Assembly (NCBI GenBank): GCA_002504905.1
Contig: DATY01000019.1
Location: 31,859 to 95,858, forward strand
From: Euryarchaeota archaeon UBA605
GTDB lineage: Archaea > Thermoplasmatota > Poseidoniia > Poseidoniales > Thalassarchaeaceae
Length of the DNA stretch: 64,000 bases
Direction of reading: 5' to 3'
Shown here: positions 45,606 through 55,164 of the stretch, piece by piece
How the letters are laid out: each line of letters starts with the position of its first letter
Numbering within the stretch: the first letter of the stretch is position 1
The notes under the pieces: generated by a model
What the model saw: only the letters and a program-made list of their open reading frames with translations
What the model was told of the DNA's origin: nothing
The model's database searches: none
Position numbers and translations under genes: made by a program

Positions 45606-46697
45606 TTGAAATCTAACCCTCGATTGGAGAGGTCAACTGACACTGCCCCTCTGTGGGAATTGATGTCTGAGTTGATGCCTATGCAGAGTCCTGTAACTAA
45701 GATTGAGCCAAAAATAGCTGCTCGCCTAGCAAAACAAAGTTATCACTTAGTTGGAGAACACGGTGGAGTCAAGGTCTGTCATTGGACTAAACAAAGTCTA
45801 ATCGCAGATAGATCTTGTTACAAAGGTACATTTTACGGTATTGAAAGTCATGGTTGCATGCAAATGGCTCCAAATGTAGACACCTGTAATTTGGCATGTA
45901 CTTATTGCTGGAGAGAACCACATTCTGATGCCTTAACAAAAATAGATGATGATCCATATGAATTATTCTTACAATCTGTAAAAGCACACAGAAGATTACT
46001 AACAGGTTTTGGAGGACATCCCTCAGTTCCAAGAGAAAAATGGTTAGATGCTCAAGACCCTAAGCATGTTGCAATATCTCTTAATGGAGAGCCTACTTTG
46101 TATTCTCGATTAGGTGAGTTTCTAGACATATGTCACCAACACGGGGTTTCTACGTTTTTAGTAACTAATGGCTCGTTACCAAAAGTGATTGAGAAACTTG
46201 ATACGCTTCCTACCCAACTGTATGTTAGTGTTGATGCACCCAATAAAGAAATTTTTGATCGTATTTGTAAACCAAAGTTTGATCAGTCTGCATTTGAAAA
46301 ATTAGAACAAACATTAGAGCTTCTTCCGAGTTTAGATACAAGGACTGTTTGTAGACATACACTGATCAAAGGGGAATCACTTGGCCACTGGAAAGACTAT
46401 GCAAGACTGGATAATTTAGCTGATCCAGATTTTATTGAAGCTAAAGGTTACATCTATGTAGGAAACTCTCAATCAAATCATACAATTGAGAATATGCCCT
46501 CTCATGATGAAGTAATGGATTTCTCAAGGAATCTAGCACCATTAGTAGGAAGAGAAATTCTTTCTGATAGAAGAGAAAGTAGAGTAGCACTTATCGGTAA
46601 AGAAATGATTCCAGTTACTCTACCTAAAAAAATTAGAGACTTACCAAAAGACTTGGGTATAGCAAAACCCCAGAAGTTTTCTCTTCCACAACTCTGA
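45606..46697 (+). CDS. taw1: 4-demethylwyosine synthase Taw1 (radical SAM)
   Basis: 363 residues. Converts N1-methylguanosine-37 of tRNA-Phe with pyruvate into the tricyclic 4-demethylwyosine. The radical SAM cluster Cys are 94, 98 and 101 (CNLACTYCW), matching the CxxxCxxC of TYW1. The family motifs ISLNGEPTLYSRLGEFLD, LVTNGSLP, QLYVSVDAPN and FIEAKGYIYVG are present, the last near the catalytic Lys. The start is a TTG at 45606 with no Shine-Dalgarno but a TATA-like CTAAATATC about 25 bases upstream, so a leaderless message is likely; an internal ATG could be used. It acts before Taw2, also in this window. Confidence 0.92.
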   Translation: MKSNPRLERSTDTAPLWELMSELMPMQSPVTKIEPKIAARLAKQSYHLVGEHGGVKVCHWTKQSLIADRSCYKGTFYGIESHGCMQMAPNVDTCNLACTYCWREPHSDALTKIDDDPYELFLQSVKAHRRLLTGFGGHPSVPREKWLDAQDPKHVAISLNGEPTLYSRLGEFLDICHQHGVSTFLVTNGSLPKVIEKLDTLPTQLYVSVDAPNKEIFDRICKPKFDQSAFEKLEQTLELLPSLDTRTVCRHTLIKGESLGHWKDYARLDNLADPDFIEAKGYIYVGNSQSNHTIENMPSHDEVMDFSRNLAPLVGREILSDRRESRVALIGKEMIPVTLPKKIRDLPKDLGIAKPQKFSLPQL

Positions 46698-46703
46698 TTT
46701 ATT

Positions 46704-47705
46704 TTATCTTTCAATCATTGGCCTGCTGGAACCACATTCTGGACATAATTGATCTTCGCTTTCGGCATAATTATAGTAGCATGCAGGGCAAGTGGGAGAG
46801 AGTACCATTGTATTATTTCCGTTGGAAAAAGATACCTTATCCTCTTCTACTCTATCCAAATGGAGGGAATCTCTACCAATTTCTGACATCTCAAATCTTC
46901 CAGGGCCTCCCAAACTAAGTAAAACGTCAGGAGGGAGAGTTACTGTTCCCGTGTCATCAACAATCAATTCTCTAGAGTCAGATAAATCGCCAATATCAAC
47001 ATCAGTTCCATGTTGGGCGATAAAACGACCCTCTCTAAGTTCTAGAGAACGTTCACAAAATGATGCCACTTCTCGATTATGAGTCACTAGAAGAAAAGCG
47101 ACTTCGCTTTCTTCATGAAGTTGTTTAAAAAGTTGCAAAACTTCTCTACTTGTTATTGGGTCTAGAGCCCCAGTAGGCTCATCTGCTAAGATTAATTTTG
47201 GATCTGTAATTAACGCCCTAGCAATTGCAACTCTTTGTTGTTCGCCACCTGATAATTGGTCAGGCATTCCAAATGAACGTTCACCCATACCAAGCTTATC
47301 AAGAAGAGATTGTGCTTTTGGTCTTGCAGTCCTAGAAAGAACTCCCTGATGAATTAATGGTTGTGCAACATTATCGATGGCATTAAGATGAGGAAGCAGG
47401 TTGGAATCTTGGAAGATAAATGAGACAGTGTCTTGCCTTAGTTTTACTAATTCTTTACCAGTCAACCTGGTCATTCTGGTTCCTCCTAATTCAACAGAAC
47501 CTGCTGATGGCTTCATCAAACCACCAAGACACTTCAATAGAGTGGATTTTCCTGACCCTGATGGGCCTACCACTGCTACTGCTTCACCTTCAAGAATAGA
47601 AACACTGAGGCCTCTGAGCGCGACCACATTTCCATCCTCAGCATTTGATTCATATACATGATAGAGAGAATTTGCTCGCAGGATTTCATTTGATTCTTCT
47701 GACAC
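46704..47705 (-). CDS. ABC transporter ATPase (MacB/LolD-like) with C-terminal zinc ribbon
   Basis: About 333 residues. Walker [12 protein letters not shown]-loop [12 protein letters not shown], signature [15 protein letters not shown] and Walker [13 protein letters not shown] place it in the MacB/LolD branch. The C-terminus (about 265-333) adds a domain ending in [20 protein letters not shown], a CxxC...CxxC zinc ribbon not found in ordinary LolD proteins. The start used is GTG 47705, placed after GGGTGA and the upstream stop; GTG 47714 is three codons longer. Third gene of the ABC operon. Confidence 0.88.
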   Translation of the reverse strand: MSEESNEILRANSLYHVYESNAEDGNVVALRGLSVSILEGEAVAVVGPSGSGKSTLLKCLGGLMKPSAGSVELGGTRMTRLTGKELVKLRQDTVSFIFQDSNLLPHLNAIDNVAQPLIHQGVLSRTARPKAQSLLDKLGMGERSFGMPDQLSGGEQQRVAIARALITDPKLILADEPTGALDPITSREVLQLFKQLHEESEVAFLLVTHNREVASFCERSLELREGRFIAQHGTDVDIGDLSDSRELIVDDTGTVTLPPDVLLSLGGPGRFEMSEIGRDSLHLDRVEEDKVSFSNGNNTMVLSPTCPACYYNYAESEDQLCPECGSSRPMIER

Positions 47706-47706
47706 T

Positions 47707-50700
47707 TTACTCACCCTTTAATACCGTAGCTAAATCAGAGTCTAAGGCTCTTCTAGTAGTGAACAATAATGATAAAATAACTGCTACAAGGACTAACCCA
47801 TTAACAGCTGCAATCTCCAGCCATGGCCAGACTAAATTTCTATCAATAGGGACACTCTGGCCCAAGAATAGTTGGAAAATAAATCCGAAGATACTGAAGA
47901 AACCATTGAAAGACTCTGAAACTGCCAGTCCGAGAGTGACCCCCAAAATCATACTTACAAGTAGGATTGACATTATCTCAAACAGAACTAGACGGATTAC
48001 TTGATTGGGGCTAGCACCGATTGCCTGTAATATTGCAAGTTCTCTTTTTCTCTGAGTTAGAACCAGAGAAAGGAATACGAAGGCAGAAGAAACGGATGCC
48101 AGAGCAGCTACTACAAACATCATACTGAGTAAACCTGGAGTACCAAATATTAATCCACCATTACGTTCATTTTGTTCATGAGCAGTAGACCAATCGGATG
48201 CAGAAACAATTCCGCTATTACTCTTCAAGTCAGCACTCAAAAGTTCTAATGCCTCGGAACATTCGTCAGTTCTTTCGTCACATAATTCAAACATCCAAAT
48301 AGAGGAAGTATGAGAATCTACTATCTGATTACCAAGTAGTTCTCTGTAGGTACTCTCTCCTACTACAATTACTGAATCAGACTCAATTGATGAAATACCT
48401 GGAACCCATTGATGTTTGCCAGCGTAATTAACTGTTGCTTCAGTAGTTCCAGTTTCGACAGGGAGCCCAAGTGAATTTAATTCATATGTGGTGTATTGCA
48501 GTGTTAATGATTTACCGATAGAAGGTCTACCTAGGGTGCTTCTAGCATCGCCACCTGCTGTATAGCCACCATTTCTCCATGTTTCGGAGATTTCATCAAT
48601 ATCATCTCCTGGTATTGCTTGTGAGTCCCATATTAAGGTGTTCTCATGGCCATCAAATACAACCCAAGTAAGTAAAGAAATTCCTTCTTCTTTTGTTTGA
48701 GTAAGAGTCCTAGCTACTGAAGTCATTGAAGAAATATCATTAATTTGATTGTCTGAAATTGAGTCGATGGATAGCATCATCTGATTACGTGCCTGTTCTT
48801 CAGTGAGCGCTGTATCAAATTGAACCATGACATCAGCACCATTCTGGGCATTTGTTGTTCTCTCGTCTACCAATGTTCCTGTGTGGCCTTGAACAGCGGC
48901 CAGAGTGACTATTGAAAGTGTTAACAATAGAATCAAGGATAAACTACTGACTGAAGAACTAGAACCTGAACCACTTAATCCTCTACGAATATCTGAAATT
49001 GCTGGAGACCAACCGAATAAACGATTCAAGATTTGAGGGCCAGCGGCACCAATCCTGGAAAGAACTAGAGCGCCTCCGATCCAAAGGAAGAACGGCCCCA
49101 AAAGAAGAAGGATTGCATTTAGTATAAAATTAGTCACTATCCCAGAACTACCCCATGGCCCATAACCACCATTCGATTGAATCCAACTCTCCGCGAAAGC
49201 AAGAAGACCGAGTATAAATGTTAACCAATGAAGAATATAATTTGGTTTTCTCTCATTTGGAATTTTTCTAACACCTTCGTCTATCTCCATACTTAGGAAT
49301 TTACGTGTTGTAACGGTACCACGCCAATATGAGACCCATACAGTAAGAAGTATAACAACAAAAGTAGAACCAAGACTTAGAATAGGATCTACATTGAAAT
49401 CACCTTCATCGGTAAATCTGAGGAAACCTACGGCTCTGAGAACTATTTCAACGGCACCAGTTGCAAGAAGAAATCCTAAAGCCCAAGCAACTGTTCCAAT
49501 TCCAAAGACTTCCATTACCATCATTCTCGACAAGTTATCTTCTGTACCACCAATTACTCTATGAATTGCCACTTCTCTTCTCCGTTGTTCGAGAGATAAT
49601 CGTATACCATAGAGTAAAACAACAAATGAGAGAGCTACTATAGGAATCACTAGAATATAATCAAAAACCTGAATTATTCCCAAGAAGATATTCAGAAATT
49701 GAATCGTTCCTGATATCATATCAGTATATTCGACAGAAATTAAAATCATACCGGATTCATTTTCTAGTTCATAATATCGAGGGACCCAATCTTCTTCCGT
49801 TCCCGTTTGATTTCCAGTACTTATGTCATATACAGGAACATCACCTCTAACTGATTCAATATTTCTTTGTAAATCACTAAGCCAAGCAGTCGCGGCACGT
49901 GTCGAAGATGTAGGGAGTTGGGTTCGATCGACTGAAACACCCAGATATCCATGATCATTCTGCATAAGGATAGTTTTTTGTTCATCATTAAGCACTGAAT
50001 CTGTGACCATTAGTGGATTGAATAGTAGTGTTGGGTTTCCGAAGCTCTCTTCATAAATTGCTGCAACGGTAAGATTTGTTACAGTAATTGTATCTTTACA
50101 AAATAATCTCCCTATCTCAAAATTAGCATCTAATATTGAATTACATTCTTCGACTGCCTGAACGCTATCTGTAATGCCATAAATATCTTTGACATAGGAG
50201 AATGTTAAATTATCTATTTTATCACCAACTTCAATACTTGCTGCACTAGCAATTTTTGAGGGTAAAACAATAGATCTATTCAATTGAGCATCTATTGCTG
50301 ATGATGGCCAATCTCCGAAGATTATTGTTTTAGAATGTCTTTCACCCAATTCACCGTCCCAAATTCCATCACCATAGAATCTGATCGTTCTTTGATCATT
50401 TATTGGAGGGCCATTTTCCGAAGCCTCAGAATAATCCCAACTTACGTTTGTCCAATCGGAAGTTGTACTATTTACAGCTTCTACATTCAAAGGTTGAGGA
50501 TTAGCAAAATTTTCATCGAAAAATCCGTTAATCCGGATGCCCTGACGCCCAAAGACTAGCCCGCAATCAGAAAACTCAGGTCTATCCGTCAAGTCGTCAC
50601 AAAATGACTCCCACAAAGCTGAATCATTAGTTCTACCCTCCCAATTACCGGTTGGATCTTCTTGAAAATCTATTTTTGCATCAAATACATCATTTTCAAG

Positions 50701-51087
50701 TGAAAATTGGAAGAATCCTTGATTCAGTCCCACTGCGTAAGCTAAAACTGTGGTGATAACTAAAGATGAAAGGAATACTCCTGCGAATATTGCAAGTCCC
50801 CTCTCTCTACCTCTCCAGGCACTCTGCATTGCTAAACGAATATTGTTTGGAGCTCCCAACCACTTAGTACGAAATGATTGATACCATGATTTGAAATATT
50901 CCTCTAATGAGAACTTTTCCTTATCTATAGTTCTCTTTTGCTCAGGTTCAACTAATGGCCTAATTAACCTATATATTGAACGAGCCCCAGTGATACTAAC
51001 TCCAAACAATAAAATGAAAATAATAAGAAATATCCAAGCGGATATCATCGTAGGAATTACTTCGGAAAATAATGAGTTTAGGTTCAT
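47707..51087 (-). CDS. Giant FtsX/MacB-type ABC permease
   Basis: About 1126 residues, twice the usual MacB permease. A cytoplasmic N-terminus follows a first helix (about 10-30). A helix near 95-120 opens a MacB-like periplasmic domain (about 120-450), then three helices with the FtsX motif REVAIHRVIGG. A second half repeats this: helix, large extracellular domain (about 720-970), then three helices with KRELAILQAIGASPNQV. It probably expels or extracts lipids, lipoproteins or peptides. The start ATG 51087 shares one base with the upstream TAA (TAATG) and has the ribosome binding site GGAGGGGAG. Confidence 0.9.
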   Translation of the reverse strand: MNLNSLFSEVIPTMISAWIFLIIFILLFGVSITGARSIYRLIRPLVEPEQKRTIDKEKFSLEEYFKSWYQSFRTKWLGAPNNIRLAMQSAWRGRERGLAIFAGVFLSSLVITTVLAYAVGLNQGFFQFSLENDVFDAKIDFQEDPTGNWEGRTNDSALWESFCDDLTDRPEFSDCGLVFGRQGIRINGFFDENFANPQPLNVEAVNSTTSDWTNVSWDYSEASENGPPINDQRTIRFYGDGIWDGELGERHSKTIIFGDWPSSAIDAQLNRSIVLPSKIASAASIEVGDKIDNLTFSYVKDIYGITDSVQAVEECNSILDANFEIGRLFCKDTITVTNLTVAAIYEESFGNPTLLFNPLMVTDSVLNDEQKTILMQNDHGYLGVSVDRTQLPTSSTRAATAWLSDLQRNIESVRGDVPVYDISTGNQTGTEEDWVPRYYELENESGMILISVEYTDMISGTIQFLNIFLGIIQVFDYILVIPIVALSFVVLLYGIRLSLEQRRREVAIHRVIGGTEDNLSRMMVMEVFGIGTVAWALGFLLATGAVEIVLRAVGFLRFTDEGDFNVDPILSLGSTFVVILLTVWVSYWRGTVTTRKFLSMEIDEGVRKIPNERKPNYILHWLTFILGLLAFAESWIQSNGGYGPWGSSGIVTNFILNAILLLLGPFFLWIGGALVLSRIGAAGPQILNRLFGWSPAISDIRRGLSGSGSSSSVSSLSLILLLTLSIVTLAAVQGHTGTLVDERTTNAQNGADVMVQFDTALTEEQARNQMMLSIDSISDNQINDISSMTSVARTLTQTKEEGISLLTWVVFDGHENTLIWDSQAIPGDDIDEISETWRNGGYTAGGDARSTLGRPSIGKSLTLQYTTYELNSLGLPVETGTTEATVNYAGKHQWVPGISSIESDSVIVVGESTYRELLGNQIVDSHTSSIWMFELCDERTDECSEALELLSADLKSNSGIVSASDWSTAHEQNERNGGLIFGTPGLLSMMFVVAALASVSSAFVFLSLVLTQRKRELAILQAIGASPNQVIRLVLFEIMSILLVSMILGVTLGLAVSESFNGFFSIFGFIFQLFLGQSVPIDRNLVWPWLEIAAVNGLVLVAVILSLLFTTRRALDSDLATVLKGE

Positions 51088-51791
51088 TAACTCCCCTCCT
51101 CGATTCCCCAAGCTGAGCGTATGTCAGATGCCGCAGTGACTCCATCTTTCAACAGAAGCATTCTATCTGCCATAGATGCCAAAAGAGGATCGTGAGTGAC
51201 CATCAAGACAGAAATTCCATCATTTCGACACAAATCTTGGAATAAATTGATTACTTCCTTTCCACTTTTAACATCTAGGTTTCCAGTAGGTTCATCAGCG
51301 AGAATCAATGATCTAGAACCAGAAATTGCACGCGCAACAGCAACCCTTTGCTGTTGACCGCCGGATAATTGATCGGGAATAAAATTCATCCTATCCCCCA
51401 AACCTACTCTCTCGAGTGCATCACGTGCTCTAGTCTGAGCCTCAGCAGTTGGAACTCCGGACAATTCAAGACTGAAAATTACATTATCGAGAGCTGTTAA
51501 TCTTTCCACAAGATGAAAATCTTGGAAAATCCATCCAACACCCTTTCTTCTTACATCAACTACTTTATTCGGTGATTTAGTACCATAAACAAAGGATTCT
51601 AGATTAATTTCCCCAGAATCAGCTTCTAATAAGCCACCAATAATATTCAATAAAGTGCTCTTTCCACAACCACTAGGGCCCATCAGGCTCACTAATTCGC
51701 CCTTCTGAACCTTGAGATTTATTCCTTTCAAAACCTCAAGTCTTCTCCTGCCTGAGCCAAACCCTTTTTTCAGATTATCAACATGCAGCAC
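51087..51791 (-). CDS. ABC transporter ATPase (LolD/MacB-like)
   Basis: 234 residues. Walker A MGPSGCGKST, Q-loop IFQDFHLVERL, signature LSGGQQQRVAVARAI, Walker [13 protein letters not shown]. First gene of an operon ATPase-permease-ATPase; a full permease of fused halves could use one of the two ATPases for each half. The GTG start at 51791 follows GAGG. It is not itself membrane bound. Confidence 0.93.
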   Translation of the reverse strand: MLHVDNLKKGFGSGRRRLEVLKGINLKVQKGELVSLMGPSGCGKSTLLNIIGGLLEADSGEINLESFVYGTKSPNKVVDVRRKGVGWIFQDFHLVERLTALDNVIFSLELSGVPTAEAQTRARDALERVGLGDRMNFIPDQLSGGQQQRVAVARAISGSRSLILADEPTGNLDVKSGKEVINLFQDLCRNDGISVLMVTHDPLLASMADRMLLLKDGVTAASDIRSAWGIEEGS

Positions 51792-51848
51792 AAGCCTCGG
51801 AATTATGATTGGCTTAAACAGTTATTGTATTTTTGAACAATACAAAAA

Positions 51849-52223
51849 TCATTTCTTGGAATACTCTTTTAGAGATGAAAGTGATATTATCTGGAGTGTC
51901 TCTTCATGTGTAGATTCAAGAAAAACTGGACAGGCTAGTCCGAGATCATAGGCGTCTTGCCAGGTTTGTGCACATACACACCATCTATCTCCCGGTTTTA
52001 ACCCTGGAAAGTTAAACTGAGGAGCCGGAGTAATCAAATTATTTCCTCTCGATAGCGCAAAATCAAGAAAATCACGAGTAACTTCGCAGCAAACAGTGTG
52101 AAGACTCCTATCCCTTCTATCTGTATTACAACAACCATCTCTAAACCAACCGGTCAATGGATCTACAGAACATGTTTTCAATTCGGTACCTAGAACATTA
52201 AATGAGGGAAGCATAATAATCAT
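51849..52223 (-). CDS. DUF2237 family protein
   Basis: 124 residues. Highly conserved family features: NVLGTELKTCSVDPLTGW, FRDGCCNT, HTVCCEVTRDFLDF, GNNLITPAPQFNFPG and LKPGDRWCVCAQTWQDA, with the six or more Cys residues of this family. Function unknown. The ATG 52223 is preferred; the frame extends to a TTG at 52238 that overlaps the glycosyltransferase end. It follows that gene closely, so it is likely co-transcribed. Confidence 0.9.
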   Translation of the reverse strand: MIIMLPSFNVLGTELKTCSVDPLTGWFRDGCCNTDRRDRSLHTVCCEVTRDFLDFALSRGNNLITPAPQFNFPGLKPGDRWCVCAQTWQDAYDLGLACPVFLESTHEETLQIISLSSLKEYSKK

Positions 52224-52227
52224 AATC

Positions 52228-53322
52228 CTATTCTTCAAACAGTGAATTGTAAGCCTTAGACAATGCTATTCCATGAGCTGTAGGACTTAATAAATTTCTA
52301 ACATGCTGAATCAATTTCAAATTTATCTGACGTTCTTCACCTTTATTCATTCTCCATTCTGAATGAACTGTCTCTATGGCATCAATCCATGCCCTTAATT
52401 CATCAGTTGGTAAAAGATAGTTACTAGGAATTATCTCATTATGAGCCGCGGAATCAGAAGCCAAAACTTTGCATCCTGCAGCCATAGCTTCAGCGGGAGG
52501 ATAACCAAAACCTTCTGAAACACTTGGAAATAGTAATGCTTCAGCATGCTGAAATGAAGCAATTAATTGATCTTCGTTTAGCCTAATATCGCTACCTATA
52601 TTTACTAAATTTATCTCTTTTGATATCTCTGAATCTAATCCAGAAATTATATCTTTTACTAAATCTAACCGCTTTCTTGGTTCGTTACTGCCAACAGTAA
52701 TAATCAAACATTTTTCAGGGTCATAGAAATCACTGATTAATTCAGAGGATTTAGGATTTAACTCTGGATCCCAATGATCAACATCAATTTGGTGTCTGAC
52801 AAGAGCTGTTTTCTTATTTGGAAAAAGACGTTTTACTTCATTTCTTGTAGATTCAGAAATACAGATTAATAAATCCGCTCGATTTAACCCTGTTTTTAAT
52901 TTTTTAATATCATACTTTCGAATAAAATTTGGATTATTTTCGCCAACGTTGATTACATCATTATCTATGATTATCTTACGTGGATTAATGTGAAATAAAT
53001 CATGAACTGTTACTACTACTGGAATTTTACAATCTTTAGGGACTAAATGAGCTTGTTCTTGATCAGTAATATGCAATAAATCAGCATTTGAGGATTCAGT
53101 TTTTCCTCCTACTAGGTTTGGATGAATGATCCATCTATGCCAAATCCTTGCCAAAATATTATTTTTTTCAGGATGTTCTAATACACCTGCTAGGGTCCAG
53201 TCTTTTACCAATGTTTTTTCTAGGAGAGAAATAAGTGAAAAATGGGCTCTACCAAGTCCGGTATTAGAGCGCAAAGCCCCTCCTCTGCTTAGTAAAACAC
53301 GTCTAACCACAGTACTCGTCAA
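52228..53322 (-). CDS. Glycosyltransferase family 4-like protein
   Basis: GT-B enzyme, 364 residues. The N-terminal half has GLGRAHFSLISLLEKT and DLLHITDQEQAHLVP, VVVTVHDLFHINP. The donor half includes IITVGSNEPRKRLDLVKDI, AEALLFPSVSEGFGYPPAEAMAAGCKVLASDSAA with the EX7E motif. The start is uncertain: TTG 53322 or GTG 53310. Divergent from another GT4 gene, 41 bases away. Acceptor unknown. Confidence 0.85.
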   Translation of the reverse strand: MTSTVVRRVLLSRGGALRSNTGLGRAHFSLISLLEKTLVKDWTLAGVLEHPEKNNILARIWHRWIIHPNLVGGKTESSNADLLHITDQEQAHLVPKDCKIPVVVTVHDLFHINPRKIIIDNDVINVGENNPNFIRKYDIKKLKTGLNRADLLICISESTRNEVKRLFPNKKTALVRHQIDVDHWDPELNPKSSELISDFYDPEKCLIITVGSNEPRKRLDLVKDIISGLDSEISKEINLVNIGSDIRLNEDQLIASFQHAEALLFPSVSEGFGYPPAEAMAAGCKVLASDSAAHNEIIPSNYLLPTDELRAWIDAIETVHSEWRMNKGEERQINLKLIQHVRNLLSPTAHGIALSKAYNSLFEE

Positions 53323-53363
53323 GGCGTATCTGACTTAAACGAGAGCAGTAGATGAAGAGGTAG

Positions 53364-54587
53364 ATGTCGAGTTATGCGGGGCCGGGTTTGTCTGCAAAAC
53401 CGCGACTTTTAGTTGTAAAAGGCTGTTTTTCAGCGATGGGAGGTGCTGAAAGAGATTTAATTAGAAACATCCCCTTTCTTTCAGAAAAATTTAATGTTAG
53501 TGTTGCGACACTTGACCCTGTAGAGGAATTAGAATCGATGTGTAAAAAATTAAACTTTAAACTTATGACTCCAAAGAAGTCTTGGAGTATTTCTGAAGAT
53601 CCACTTTCAATTATTCTTGATAGAGATTCAAGTCTTGATGCTTGGAGGGAAATTGAAGGTTTAGGTTATGCAATTAAAAATTCAGATTTTATACATATAG
53701 TTAGTGGAGATGGATCGATTTCATTTGTTGACTTAATACCTAATTCAATACCTGTCCATCTTCATCTTCTTGAGCCTCATAGAGGATTACATGAAGATGT
53801 ATTGCACAAGAAAATTAATGGCCAACCAAAAAGAAATATTGGACTAACGAAGGCGCTATTATCAAGAGCGAGGAAAAGAGATATTTCACGTATAAATAAA
53901 TTTAATATTAGAAAAAAATCGGCAATAAGTGGTAATTCAAAATACACGGTTTCCCGTATAAAAAAGATTTATGATCTAGATGCAGGACTATTATGGCCTA
54001 GTATTCATCTAGAGGATTTCAGTAATGATGAGCAAGATGGTCATTTTATTGAATTAAATGAACCCTATGTAGTTAATATTGGTAAGGCTAGTTGGGTCAA
54101 AGGTACTTGGGAGACAATCTCAATGCTACAAAAAACCAATCTTTCTTTAGCACATGTTGGTGGAGGAGATACAGAAGATATTCGTCTACTGAAAAAACAC
54201 GCAGAATCATGCCAAGTAAAAGTTTGGTTCGCTCCAAGATTATCTCAAAAAGAATTGACAAAATTGTTAACAAATGCAAGAGCTAGCATTAGTATGGCTC
54301 ATGGGGAACCTTTTGGATTAACTCCTATAGAAGCATTCGCTGTTGGCACACCAGCAATTTATGTTAATGAAGGGGGTTTCAAAGATACAATCGTCAATAA
54401 TAAAAATGGGAGACTAATTGTGAGAGGAGAAATAGATGATTGGCATAATGCTCTAAAAGATGCTGAAGATATGGACAATAGGATTAGATGGTCAGAAGCA
54501 GGTATGGATAGAATCAGATCTCTTGATTTAAGTTGTGAAAAACATGCAGAAAGAATTCACAGTATATACCAGAAATTAGATAGATAA
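53364..54587 (+). CDS. Glycosyltransferase family 4-like protein
   Basis: GT-B enzyme, 407 residues. N-terminal LLVVKGCFSAMGGAERDLI, a linker with HIVSGDGSISFVDL, HLHLLEPHRGL. Donor half: VNIGKASWVKGTWETISML, LAHVGGGDTEDIRLLKKHA, ISMAHGEPFGLTPIEAFAVG, all typical. It is divergent from the GT4 gene at 52.2-53.3 kb and the two share a spacer with AAGAGG in front of the ATG. Probably a surface-glycan pathway. Confidence 0.85.
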   Translation: MSSYAGPGLSAKPRLLVVKGCFSAMGGAERDLIRNIPFLSEKFNVSVATLDPVEELESMCKKLNFKLMTPKKSWSISEDPLSIILDRDSSLDAWREIEGLGYAIKNSDFIHIVSGDGSISFVDLIPNSIPVHLHLLEPHRGLHEDVLHKKINGQPKRNIGLTKALLSRARKRDISRINKFNIRKKSAISGNSKYTVSRIKKIYDLDAGLLWPSIHLEDFSNDEQDGHFIELNEPYVVNIGKASWVKGTWETISMLQKTNLSLAHVGGGDTEDIRLLKKHAESCQVKVWFAPRLSQKELTKLLTNARASISMAHGEPFGLTPIEAFAVGTPAIYVNEGGFKDTIVNNKNGRLIVRGEIDDWHNALKDAEDMDNRIRWSEAGMDRIRSLDLSCEKHAERIHSIYQKLDR

Positions 54588-54588
54588 T

Positions 54589-55164
54589 CTAGTCATTGAG
54601 ATAGAACTTCATTGAGCTTGATCTTAAAGAAATTACTACTGAAATGAGGCCAAATATTGCTAAAATAAGGCTAAACCATTGATTAATAACAATAGAATTC
54701 ATAAAATCGGGCCAAAATGGAAGAATGTCTAAAGTTGATTCCCCCAATGTAATTTTAGAACCTATCGACCCTAAAATTATTATCGAAGTAAGTGCAAATA
54801 ATGCAGAGAACATTTGCAAATTAGCTAAAGAAGAGTATCTCCAAAGTTCAGGACCAAATCTAAATCTACCAATAAAGTATGATGCACTAAATCCAAAGGC
54901 GATTCCGGAAAAAATAAATTTATTATAGAATATTGCACCACCAGAATTAGTGGAAGAATAGTACCCAGAAATAATTGCCAAAGGAATTACTACCAATGTA
55001 AAAATCGAAGCAACATATGCTGCTCTATCCAAGGTAGTCTTTGAGGATTCAAGATTTGTAATATATGTAGAAAGCCATGTAAGGATTGCACAAACTCCCA
55101 TTATTACACCTGAACCTGCTACTAATCCAACAACAAGATGGTGTAATGCAGTCACAAACATCAT
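54589..55164 (-). CDS. Membrane protein of the CxCH operon, about five helices
   Basis: 191 residues with helices at about 5-32, 47-66, 76-97, 112-132 and 160-181. A His-His pair is at residues 8-9 (TALHHLVVGLVAG) in the first helix. The size and early His pair recall small membrane cytochromes or DUF2231-like proteins, but I do not claim a family. The start overlaps the preceding stop (ATGA), with a strong ribosome binding site GGAGGTG in the upstream gene. Third in the operon behind two secreted proteins with aberrant CxCH/CxxxCH motifs. Confidence 0.6.
   Translation of the reverse strand: MMFVTALHHLVVGLVAGSGVIMGVCAILTWLSTYITNLESSKTTLDRAAYVASIFTLVVIPLAIISGYYSSTNSGGAIFYNKFIFSGIAFGFSASYFIGRFRFGPELWRYSSLANLQMFSALFALTSIIILGSIGSKITLGESTLDILPFWPDFMNSIVINQWFSLILAIFGLISVVISLRSSSMKFYLND

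Noticed and set aside
47645..48004. 119-codon plus-strand frame across the ABC ATPase/permease junction
   Set aside because: Crosses the overlap of two strongly supported genes; translation has no recognisable features.
51815..51845. Inverted repeat TATTGT...ACAATA / ATTTTTG...CAAAAAT between the DUF2237 and ABC genes
   Set aside because: Six to seven-base arms in very AT-rich DNA are expected by chance; a terminator is possible but not supported enough.
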